Assembly (NCBI GenBank): GCA_965198415.1
Contig: CBDAPN010000029.1
Coordinates: 62,001 to 126,000, forward strand
Direction: 5' to 3'
Length of the DNA: 64,000 nt
Origin: Endozoicomonas sp965198415
GTDB taxonomy: Bacteria; Pseudomonadota; Gammaproteobacteria; Pseudomonadales; Endozoicomonadaceae
Made by a program: the position numbers and the translations under genes. Position 1 is the stretch's first letter; the number at the start of each line of letters is the position of its first letter. This document shows positions 31,432 through 39,579 of the stretch, piece after piece. A model generated the notes under the pieces. That model did not search any database. It worked only from the letters and a program-made list of their open reading frames with translations, and was not told the DNA's origin.

Positions 31432-31929
31432 GCTACGATTCCTTAGACTTTTTTTGGTATAGTTGCTTTTGGATGGAAAACATTTTATGTAAAAAATACC
31501 TGTATTAACATTTCGGGACTCATCAACCAAAATACAGCTCTAAATGGTTGATAATCCCCGTGTACAAGCCTACCCACTATTACGGGGTGAGTGGGCAGGC
31601 TGGTCAAGTAATAAAAAGATACCTCTTTACTGTCTGCCAACTTACTCTTCTAAGACAAATCGCTTGGGCATTGACTTTTGTGCGGTTTTGGATGGGGTCA
31701 TAGATTTGACCATATTAATAACAAACTTTAGACAGAACGCCTAAAAGGCTGTTGATATAAATCGTATCAGATCCACACAATAAACGACTATCGTCTTATT
31801 TATATCAATAACAAAAACACATTTCTTCAAATACTCTAGAATAAACATGATTAGGTTATAACCTTCTTTCTTAATGTGACGTTGCTTCTAAAGTGTATTA
31901 AGCCAGCAAACGGTTTACAGGTATATTTG
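31432..31929 (+). other. Intergenic region between RHS copies 6 and 7
   Basis: The first 120 bp match the 3' flank of copy 5, including the ATCAACCA/TGGTTGAT stem (31522-31552). An open frame of 66 codons (31544-31744) has no recognisable family and no ribosome binding site. The region before copy 7 is AT-rich and differs from the leaders of copies 3-6, so copy 7 probably has its own control. No other feature is seen. Confidence 0.5.
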
Positions 31930-34900
31930 ATGTCGCAGTTATTTTATCAATGCAGACTGATATTCATCGGGCTGCTGCTCATTACCTATCAATCCATTGC
32001 CGCCTACAAAGGTAGCCATGCCTATAACCACACAAAAACGCTCAAAGTACAGGTAAATACCGCCACCGGAACACTCAGCCTTACCTATCCTCTGATTGCA
32101 GCGCAGGGGGTGAGAATGCCGCTCAAAGTGAGCCTGACTTACAGTTTTAATGCTCATGGCACGTTTGGCCTGCCCACTGGTTGGCAACTGGATTTGGATC
32201 ATATTAACCATCACACTGCCGAGCTCGGTGGTATGCAATGGCTGATTGATAATTTATGGAATGATGAAACCGGCTTCGCATCCGGACTTAAATACTACAA
32301 CCAGCACGGCACTGAGTTTCGTGATAAAGGTCAATCATTGCCTGTTCCTGGCTATCCCAAGCGGAGCTATCGCCACGTTTCGCAACATAAAGACGGTAGT
32401 CGTCAGTTTTTCTCCCATCAAGGGTTGCTAATGTTACAGGTTGACCGCTTTGATAACCATGTGCAATTCGGTTATGAAGAGCCGGTTTCCAGCCTTGAGT
32501 CCGCAAAACTAGCCTACATTCAAGACAATTATGGCAACGTTTACCGCTTCAGCTATGAACCGGGCGCGATGATTATTCACAGCCCTGATAACCGGACCCA
32601 ACGGGTTTACTTTGATAGTCAAGGAGTCACCAGCATTGAGAATCCGTTAAAACAGAGATACAAGATCACCTATATCAACCAGTTTGGCAGAAACCTGATT
32701 CGCACTATGGAAACGCCCGAAGGGCTGATCAATGAGCTGACTTACGGCAGCATTTTTTACACTGACGACAGGGGTAAAAAGCAAATACCAGTGGTGAATC
32801 GCTTTAAACAATACGATCAATCCAATCTGAAAACCCATCACGAAACCTACTATAAGTTCAGCGAGGGTAATAACTACACTGGCTACCCCATGTATGCTCT
32901 TTCAAACACGGGTGACAGCCTGATCGACAGCAATGACCAGTCCTATAAATACAGTGTGGAAGTCACCCACATTAATGGTGAACAGCAGCGCCAGCAGGTT
33001 TATGAATACAATTATTTGCACCTGCCGGTTGAAGTGCGAACCCTGCGACAGGGACAGCCTTTTCTGAAAACCGTCTACAAGTATGCGATCTCGCCGTTCA
33101 AATACAGCCGCTCAACCAATTACGATAAACCCACCGAGGTGACCCGTTACATCTGGAATGAATCGACCTATGTTCCCAGCGACAAAACCGCTTCTACCTA
33201 CGACCATTACGGCAACAAACTGAGCGAGATCCGCTCAGTTTATGACCGCCAATACCAACAGTGGAAGGCGCTCGATCTCACCGTCAGCCGCTACTTTACT
33301 GACCATTACAGCCTGTTGGCGGAACACACCCGAGTGGATCTTTTGGGGGGCAGGGCCATTCGCAAAAGTTATGCACTGGCCCCTGACAACAAAACACACA
33401 GCCACGAGCGTCTGGCCTGGAAGTCGCACTCGCATGACTGGGAAGACTGGCAGCAAACGGATTTAACCCATGATGATAAAGGACGACAACGCTCTGCTAC
33501 CCGCCGATGGTTGGCAAAGAATCAGCCTGGCGTGCAATCAATAAACCACCGTATCCGCTACCAGTTCAACCCCGCCACTGCCGAACTGACCATTACCAAA
33601 GTGAGCGACCAGGGGCGTGAGCATACAACGATTTTCGATACCCGCAACGCCAGGCACCTGAAAACCATAACCCCTAAAGGCGAAGTCACCACCTACACCT
33701 ACGATGCCCTGAATCGTCCGCTCACCCACACCGACCCGGCCGGATATGTGACCCGTAGCACTTACGAGACATTCTGTGACAATGGACAAAATACCACCAC
33801 CGTGCAGAGCCCACTGGGTGATACACGACGCATAATCCACGATGCTTCCAGCCGCTCCATTGAGCAACAAGACCTATATAAAGGGCGGTGGCGCAGCTTA
33901 TCCAGTCAGTCCTACGACGCCTTTGGCAAAGTTGCAAGCAAAAGCAATATTCTGGGTCTGTCCACCACCTTTGCCTACGATGAGCAGGGCCGGCGCACTC
34001 AGACCATTGACCCTTGGGGCAATGAACACCGCATCGAATACAATGACACTGCCATGGCCACCACCACGCGAATCAATGGACACCGACATCAGGTGATCCG
34101 TCAAGTGCCCTGGGAGCGCAAACGCATCACCCAACACTACCCGATAACCAACAACCCTCACGATCAGGCCACCGAGTTGGTGGAAAACACCGTGGTACAC
34201 GACGCTCATAAGAAAACGATCAGCACCACAACCGCTCTGGTTAACCTACGCAGTAAAAAAAGCCGCGACACAGTCACTAGTTACCTGCACTATGACGCCC
34301 AAAACAATCTGATCGCTTCAGATACCCACGCTTGGGATGGCTTGTACGGGTACAAAACCCGAAAGTACGACTTGATGAACCACCTCTACACTTGGCACAA
34401 GACGCTAAAAACACCAGAGCACAGCAGCAGTCATTGGGGCTACCGTTACCACTACGACAGCGATGGCTTACTGACTGAGGTAGAGTCCCCCAAAGCAGCT
34501 GACGGCAATCGCCTTTATCTGCAACACCGCTACGACAAAAACGGCCGGGAAATAGCGAAAACTCTGCAAAATGGCCACCGCATCCATTACCAATATGACC
34601 ATCGGGGGTTACTGACCGAGCATGTCTGGAGTCGAAACCAAAAGTGCCATAGCGTCAATCGTCAATACGATGCCGACGGCCGACTGGTCAAGCTAAGCGA
34701 CAGTGACGGTCAAACCATGCACTATCGATATACACCAAACGGGCGCCTGCTCCAGATACGTTATCCGGATGACCGCTCCATCAGCTACACCCTAGACGAC
34801 TACGACCGCGTCATTACCCAAAAAGACGCCAATCAGGCTGAACAGCACTTTGTTTACAAACAGGAAGACAAAGGACGCTTATCAAGCCTCAAGATCAACG

Positions 34901-36819
34901 ACAGTCGTATCGACTTTCACTATGGCAAAGACGACAACGGACAACTAGGACAGCTACTCAAGAGAACCACCAAGGCAAAAGGAACGGGAGTAACCCAAAC
35001 ACACTTCCGCTATGGCGTTTTCGGGCAAATGGTGGAATCAACGAGCACCAATCCCAATACAGAATTTGGCGTTAGCTACAACTACAAGCCTCGGGGGGAG
35101 CTATTCAAACAGGTGCAGAAGCTAGCTAAAAAGGGGCAACCACCGCAACAATATACAACAGAGTACCGTTATGATGGCATGCAGCGCCTAACCGATGAGG
35201 TGCACACCGATCAAGCCAACAGCTTTCAAAAGCGCTACCATTACGACGGCAACAGCAACCTGCTCGCCGAAGAAGACCACAGCCACTGCGGCCCGGGTCA
35301 AAGACTGCAGTATTCCTACAACGCCCTGGATCAGCTGGTCAATGTCAAGCGAGGTGAGGTGGTAAATCCTGTGCTGCACGATGTTAATGGACACCTGACG
35401 CAAGACCATCAAGGGACGATCTATGCGTATGACGACGCAGGTTTTTTACTGCAGATGCAGCCACAGAAAAAGCCAGCAACTCGTTACCAGTACTGGCCGA
35501 ACGGCCTGCTGAGCCGACGCAGCCGTGGCGACTCAGCAAGCCACTTCTACCAAGACCACCATAAAAACATACAAACGGTTGTTAAAAACGGTCAGGGGCG
35601 CTCACTGGTTCGACACGGGAAAAGCATTATAGGCAGACAAACCGACCAAGGGCTGGATCAGTTTTTCAAGGTCAATGAGAGCACCGGCGCCATTTTACAA
35701 CAAGTCAAAGACAAAACTCTGCTGCACCTGCATCGCTACGATGCCTACGGCAGACCACTGCAGTGCAACCCAACAGAAGACACTGACTTCACCTGGAATC
35801 AGGAATTGACAGAACCAGAAAGCGGACTCACCTACTTACGACACAGGTTCCATCATCCTCAGCTGAGACGTTTCATCACGCGGGATAACCAGCATATCGA
35901 CAACCGCTACGCCTATACTCACGGTGATCCGGTCAATTACATCGACCCAACCGGACACAGCAGCCTTAGCAAATACCTTTTTAGTTTTGGCATGGCAATA
36001 GCCGGAATCATCGGGGCTATCTTAGCCGTACCCACAATGGGTGCCTCAGAGGAGGCGGCAGTTGGTGTTATCAGTACTAGTCAAACCATCAGCTCCATTG
36101 CCCAATCATCGCTTCCAACCGCCACTGGCATATTCACTACCCTGTCAGGGCTGTCACTCTACGGCTCTCAATTAGCACTGGATATGGGCAACAAAACCGT
36201 CGCTAAAGATTTGAGCATTGCCAGTGCAATTACCGGTGCGTTTGCGGCAGTGAGTGTAGCAGCAATGGCACCAAAGATTCTGAGTGTGGCCAAACGTTTA
36301 ATCTATGGTATTCCCTCAGCTAGTGATCTTGAGCTTTCTTCAATCAGCGCTGTTAGCAGCGTTGGCAGTACTTCGACACAGGAACTTCCGGGAGTATTAA
36401 ATCCTAATTTGGCATTAAGGGCGTTGACTGAGGAAGGCGAGACTGAAACCATCGGATTATCAAATAGCCATGCACCATCCATGCCCAGTCATAGGGAATC
36501 AATGACTGCCGCGGATAAAATTAATTTTACACTGTCGACATTAAACAAAAGAGTGGATAATGAATTCAATATATTTAACAGTGAACAAAAAGGATTTTTG
36601 TATAATTTTAGCTCTCAGATGATTCATTCAGGAAACATCTCTTACGATAGCATCTTGTCTGCTCTTACTACTTACCAGCCAGAAACAATATTTACAAAGG
36701 CTCAATTTGATTTTCTAATGGACCAGCCTGATTGGTTTTGTTACGACTACCCTCCAATCTCAGGCGAGACAATTGTTGATAATTTTGACGTATATGCAAA
36801 TAAGCTTGTCAAATTTTAA
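31930..36819 (+). CDS. Secreted RHS/YD-repeat protein, copy 7
   Basis: 1629 residues from the ATG at 31930, with ACAGG about 9 bases upstream; an open extension to 31876 is not needed. The signal peptide is MSQLFYQCRLIFIGLLL followed by ITYQSIAA. YD repeats lead to an RHS core with GLTYLRHRFHHPQLRRF and DPTGH at residue 1339. The region after the core differs from copies 2-6: one hydrophobic stretch (FGMAIAGIIGAILAVPT), another containing LYGSQLALDMG, a Ser-rich linker, and a diverged tail module (IFNSEQKGFLYNF ... ETIFTKAQFDFL ... PPISGETIVDNF). It ends the array; a bidirectional terminator follows about 140 bp downstream. Confidence 0.93.
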   Translation: MSQLFYQCRLIFIGLLLITYQSIAAYKGSHAYNHTKTLKVQVNTATGTLSLTYPLIAAQGVRMPLKVSLTYSFNAHGTFGLPTGWQLDLDHINHHTAELGGMQWLIDNLWNDETGFASGLKYYNQHGTEFRDKGQSLPVPGYPKRSYRHVSQHKDGSRQFFSHQGLLMLQVDRFDNHVQFGYEEPVSSLESAKLAYIQDNYGNVYRFSYEPGAMIIHSPDNRTQRVYFDSQGVTSIENPLKQRYKITYINQFGRNLIRTMETPEGLINELTYGSIFYTDDRGKKQIPVVNRFKQYDQSNLKTHHETYYKFSEGNNYTGYPMYALSNTGDSLIDSNDQSYKYSVEVTHINGEQQRQQVYEYNYLHLPVEVRTLRQGQPFLKTVYKYAISPFKYSRSTNYDKPTEVTRYIWNESTYVPSDKTASTYDHYGNKLSEIRSVYDRQYQQWKALDLTVSRYFTDHYSLLAEHTRVDLLGGRAIRKSYALAPDNKTHSHERLAWKSHSHDWEDWQQTDLTHDDKGRQRSATRRWLAKNQPGVQSINHRIRYQFNPATAELTITKVSDQGREHTTIFDTRNARHLKTITPKGEVTTYTYDALNRPLTHTDPAGYVTRSTYETFCDNGQNTTTVQSPLGDTRRIIHDASSRSIEQQDLYKGRWRSLSSQSYDAFGKVASKSNILGLSTTFAYDEQGRRTQTIDPWGNEHRIEYNDTAMATTTRINGHRHQVIRQVPWERKRITQHYPITNNPHDQATELVENTVVHDAHKKTISTTTALVNLRSKKSRDTVTSYLHYDAQNNLIASDTHAWDGLYGYKTRKYDLMNHLYTWHKTLKTPEHSSSHWGYRYHYDSDGLLTEVESPKAADGNRLYLQHRYDKNGREIAKTLQNGHRIHYQYDHRGLLTEHVWSRNQKCHSVNRQYDADGRLVKLSDSDGQTMHYRYTPNGRLLQIRYPDDRSISYTLDDYDRVITQKDANQAEQHFVYKQEDKGRLSSLKINDSRIDFHYGKDDNGQLGQLLKRTTKAKGTGVTQTHFRYGVFGQMVESTSTNPNTEFGVSYNYKPRGELFKQVQKLAKKGQPPQQYTTEYRYDGMQRLTDEVHTDQANSFQKRYHYDGNSNLLAEEDHSHCGPGQRLQYSYNALDQLVNVKRGEVVNPVLHDVNGHLTQDHQGTIYAYDDAGFLLQMQPQKKPATRYQYWPNGLLSRRSRGDSASHFYQDHHKNIQTVVKNGQGRSLVRHGKSIIGRQTDQGLDQFFKVNESTGAILQQVKDKTLLHLHRYDAYGRPLQCNPTEDTDFTWNQELTEPESGLTYLRHRFHHPQLRRFITRDNQHIDNRYAYTHGDPVNYIDPTGHSSLSKYLFSFGMAIAGIIGAILAVPTMGASEEAAVGVISTSQTISSIAQSSLPTATGIFTTLSGLSLYGSQLALDMGNKTVAKDLSIASAITGAFAAVSVAAMAPKILSVAKRLIYGIPSASDLELSSISAVSSVGSTSTQELPGVLNPNLALRALTEEGETETIGLSNSHAPSMPSHRESMTAADKINFTLSTLNKRVDNEFNIFNSEQKGFLYNFSSQMIHSGNISYDSILSALTTYQPETIFTKAQFDFLMDQPDWFCYDYPPISGETIVDNFDVYANKLVKF

Positions 36820-36957
36820 TCCCAAGACGACATTAATAGGCGCTTCGAGGTTTAGCGTGAGCATACTGAAGGCGTCTGTTAACTCCCCCGTTAGGGCAGT
36901 CTTAAGCCAGAATCGAATAGATCAACCCATGAGATGTGATTGCTTTTGGTAAGTTGA

Positions 36958-36985
36958 AAAAGCGGCACCAGTTATCGCCGCTTTT
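36958..36985. terminator. Bidirectional terminator between RHS7 and recX
   Basis: A 9-bp perfect stem, AAAAGCGGC / GCCGCTTTT, with a 10-base loop. Reading leftward (recX direction) it ends in TTTTT; reading rightward it ends in TTTT. It separates the convergent RHS array and recA-recX unit. Confidence 0.8.
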
Positions 36986-37041
36986 GCCTGATGAAACTAA
37001 CCTGCGAGAAAGCGATGCTTTACGCAATCTGGGGTAATCAA

Positions 37042-37488
37042 TCAGGAGAGTGCAGAGTAGATTTGTCCCATGGTAAACCCACGCTGGGCGAGAAAACGGG
37101 TTTGTCGGGCACGCTCTTTTTTGTTTTGCGCTGGCTCAGAGCCGTACTTACGCTCTTTTACTTCACGGGCCAGCTGCCCCCACTGCTCGACTTGCTCGTG
37201 CACATAATGCGCCACCAACTCACTGGCAATACCTTTTTGCAGCAACTCATATTTAATGCGCGTCGGACCGACGCCACGCTGGTAGCAACGGTAGACATAG
37301 CTTTCTACAAAACGCTCATCGTTTTGCAGGCCTTCAGTTCGTAGTTGCTCCAATGCTGGCATCACTGCTTCGCGGGGGAAGCGTACCGCCAGCTTACGAG
37401 CCAGCTCGTTAAAGCCATGCTCGCGCCGGGCTAGCAAGTTCAAAGCAGAACTGCGGGCCTCTTTTGCCCGCTGTGCCGCAGTGATCAT
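37042..37488 (-). CDS. recX: Regulatory protein RecX
   Basis: 148 residues, a normal length for the family. RecX binds RecA filaments and limits their growth and activity. The sequence shows the repeated three-helix RecX pattern (LLARREHGFNELARKL, then YVYRCYQRGVGPTRIKYEL, then RFLAQRGFTMGQIYSAL). The ATG overlaps the recA stop codon by four bases (ATGA), so the two genes are translationally coupled and share the SOS control in front of recA. A strong hairpin terminator follows at 36958-36985. Confidence 0.95.
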   Translation of the reverse strand: MITAAQRAKEARSSALNLLARREHGFNELARKLAVRFPREAVMPALEQLRTEGLQNDERFVESYVYRCYQRGVGPTRIKYELLQKGIASELVAHYVHEQVEQWGQLAREVKERKYGSEPAQNKKERARQTRFLAQRGFTMGQIYSALS

Positions 37489-38576
37489 TCGCTCAGTATT
37501 TTATCTTGCCGGGGTGCCTTATCTTGCTGCAGCGGCGGGGTTTTATTAGCACCTTTTTTTGCTGCGGGCTCTTCGGCCTTTTTCTCTGTGGGGGTGAGTA
37601 ACTCAGCACGAATTTGTGCTTCGATTTCCGAGGCGACTTCAGGGTGGTCAGTCAGATATTGTGCCGCATTGGCTTTGCCCTGACCGATTTTGGTTCCTTT
37701 ATAGGCGTACCAGGCACCGGACTTGTCGATCAGTTTTTGCTTAACGCCAAGGTCGATGACTTCACCCATGTGGTAGATACCCTGACCGTAGAGAATCTGG
37801 AACTCAGCTTGTCGAAACGGCGGAGACACCTTGTTCTTGACCACTTTTACACGGGTTTCATTACCGATAATTTCATCACCCTGTTTTACCGACCCGGTTC
37901 GGCGGATATCCATGCGAACGGATGAGTAGAACTTCAGTGCATTACCACCGGTTGTGGTTTCCGGATTACCAAACATGACACCGATTTTCATGCGGATCTG
38001 GTTGATGAAAATCACCATGCAATTGGTTTGTTTGATCGAGCCCGTCAGTTTGCGCAGCGCCTGAGACATCAAACGAGCCTGCAACCCCACATGGGCGTCG
38101 CCCATATCACCTTCAATTTCGGCTTTAGGCACCAGAGCGGCCACGGAGTCGACAACGATAACATCCACCGCACCGGAGCGAACCAGCATGTCGGTGATTT
38201 CCAAAGCCTGCTCACCGGTGTCGGGTTGCGAAACGTAAAGATCGTCAACATTAACGCCGAGTTTGCCGGCGTATTGTGGGTCAAGGGCGTGTTCGGCATC
38301 AACAAAAGCGCAGGTAGCGCCTTGTTTTTGTGCCTGAGCAATGACGCTGAGGGTTAATGTGGTTTTACCGGAGGATTCCGGCCCGAAGATTTCAATAACC
38401 CGCCCTTTAGGCAGACCACCAATGCCGAGGGCGATATCCAGCTGCAAGGAGCCGGTTGAGACGGCAGGTATGGCCTCTTGTTTGTGGTCACCCATCCGCA
38501 TGATGGCGCCTTTACCAAACTGCCGGTCAATCTGCCCAAGTGCTGCCGCCAACGCTTTTTTTCTATTATCGTCCAT
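37485..38576 (-). CDS. recA: Recombinase RecA
   Basis: 363 residues. RecA forms filaments on single-stranded DNA, catalyses strand exchange and triggers LexA self-cleavage. Visible motifs are the Walker A GPESSGKTT, the VIVVDSVAALVPKAEIEGD segment, loop L2 (NQIRMKIGVMFGNPETTTGG), and an acidic to basic C-terminal extension rich in Lys, Ala and Gln (KKAEEPAAKKGANK). The start MDDNRKKALAAALGQIDRQFGKG is the canonical one, with a GAGGG ribosome site upstream. Two LexA-type boxes lie about 80-115 bp upstream. Confidence 0.98.
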   Translation of the reverse strand: MDDNRKKALAAALGQIDRQFGKGAIMRMGDHKQEAIPAVSTGSLQLDIALGIGGLPKGRVIEIFGPESSGKTTLTLSVIAQAQKQGATCAFVDAEHALDPQYAGKLGVNVDDLYVSQPDTGEQALEITDMLVRSGAVDVIVVDSVAALVPKAEIEGDMGDAHVGLQARLMSQALRKLTGSIKQTNCMVIFINQIRMKIGVMFGNPETTTGGNALKFYSSVRMDIRRTGSVKQGDEIIGNETRVKVVKNKVSPPFRQAEFQILYGQGIYHMGEVIDLGVKQKLIDKSGAWYAYKGTKIGQGKANAAQYLTDHPEVASEIEAQIRAELLTPTEKKAEEPAAKKGANKTPPLQQDKAPRQDKILSE

Positions 38577-38654
38577 CTTTTATACCCTCTTTCAAATTCA
38601 CGCCCTCTTGCAAACCCCACAGCCGGATATGGCGGCAGGAGGAACTAAACACAG

Positions 38655-38674
38655 TACTGCCCATTTAAACAGAT
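38655..38674 (-). promoter_or_regulatory. Second LexA-type box upstream of recA
   Basis: TACTG-CCCATTTAAA-CAGAT fits the CTG-N10-CAG rule but has a poor centre. It directly abuts the stronger box at 38674-38693, on the recA-proximal side. It overlaps the likely -10 region. Confidence 0.5.
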
Positions 38675-38693
38675 ACTGGATATTTGTCCAGTA
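38674..38693 (-). promoter_or_regulatory. LexA (SOS) box of recA
   Basis: TACTGGATATTTGTCCAGTA matches the gammaproteobacterial LexA operator (TACTG-N10-CAGTA) with both half-sites perfect. In the recA direction it overlaps a TGGACA -35 element followed by TTAAAT, as expected for a repressed SOS promoter. Confidence 0.85.
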
Positions 38694-38699
38694 CTTTTC

Positions 38700-39194
38700 T
38701 CAGCTAAGCAGCGCCACCACGCCTTGTAATGCCTGCTCCACCGCCTGCTGGCGGATCTGGCCCCGGTCACCACAGAACTCAAAGTGCCTTGCCACGTTGC
38801 TGCCTGCCATGCTCCAGGCAATCCAGACAGTACCCACCGGCTTTTCAGCACTGCCACCACCGGGTCCGGCGATGCCTGTTGTCGCAACGGCGAGGTCGGT
38901 ATTCAGCAGGGTGCGAGCGCCCTCAGCCATGGCTATGGCCACCGCTTCACTGACGGCGCCGTGTTGCTGCAGCACCTGTTGCGACACCTGCAAAAGCTGT
39001 TCTTTAACATCGTTGCCATAACTGATCACGCCGCCGGCAAACCACTGTGAACTGCCAGCCATGGCGGTGATTGCATGACCGATACCACCGCCAGTGCAAG
39101 ACTCCGCAGTGGCAAGGCGCCAACCTTTGGCAGACATCAATCGGGCGATTTGCTCAAGGATAACCGTTGTTCCAAGATTGTTTGCAGTTGCCAC
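38700..39194 (-). CDS. pncC: Nicotinamide-nucleotide amidohydrolase PncC (CinA C-terminal domain)
   Basis: 164 residues, the size of the stand-alone CinA C-terminal enzyme. It deamidates nicotinamide mononucleotide to nicotinic acid mononucleotide in NAD recycling. It shows the conserved TAESCTGGGIG with the catalytic Ser, WFAGGVISYGNDVK, GAVSEAVA and TTGIAGPGGG. The N-terminal MoCF-like domain of full CinA is absent, as in other gammaproteobacteria. It lies just upstream of recA in the usual order and is transcribed toward it; the SOS boxes in the gap indicate that recA has its own promoter. Confidence 0.93.
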   Translation of the reverse strand: MATANNLGTTVILEQIARLMSAKGWRLATAESCTGGGIGHAITAMAGSSQWFAGGVISYGNDVKEQLLQVSQQVLQQHGAVSEAVAIAMAEGARTLLNTDLAVATTGIAGPGGGSAEKPVGTVWIAWSMAGSNVARHFEFCGDRGQIRQQAVEQALQGVVALLS

Positions 39195-39579
39195 GTTGCC
39201 TCGCTATTGAGCGGTAACTCATCAAAAGTAAAGTTTTATAGCATGATCAGCACGAATGTTCATAGCTATTCACTGCTCACGCCATGCCCGGGCGGCGGCT
39301 GCGGTTTGGCTTTAGTGAGCAGTCATGGCGGATACGAAGGGTGTTACTTCATGCTGCCAAAGGGTTGAGTTTACCCGAATTTGCTTGCACTCCCAGGTGA
39401 TAATGAGTAATTTTTTGCGCAATTTCGCCAGTGACCCAAGTCACTAAAACCGCCGCTTGCCATGACTGTTAACTGGAAGACATCCGCCGCTCTGATACGA
39501 TATTATGCATTCGATATTCAAACCTGTTTTTTTCAGCTCGCCTGAAGTTTCACCATCAAGCTCAACGGATCATTGACTC
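39195..39579. other. Divergent pncC/mutS control region
   Basis: No gene. It contains a 9-bp inverted repeat, ACTGCTCAC (39272-39280) and GTGAGCAGT (39315-39323), whose spacer includes GCCCGGGC. It also contains a 16-bp palindrome, AGTGAC-CCAA-GTCACT (39430-39445). Both could be operators or transcript hairpins. A TACGATATTATG segment near 39497 could hold the mutS -10. Confidence 0.45.

Noticed and set aside
31544..31744. A 66-codon frame between RHS6 and RHS7, considered as a possible immunity gene
   Set aside because: No ribosome binding site, it starts inside the hairpin, and it has no match to a family and no equivalent after other copies.
1..36819. A type VI secretion RHS effector locus
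   Set aside because: No PAAR, VgrG, Eag chaperone or immunity genes are seen, and the proteins start with Sec signal peptides.
1..36819. CRISPR or other short regularly spaced repeats
   Set aside because: The repetition is at gene scale and in protein YD repeats. No short direct repeats with unique spacers were found.
38341..39021. A 226-codon plus-strand frame over recA and pncC
   Set aside because: It lies antisense to two well-supported genes and has no recognisable domain.
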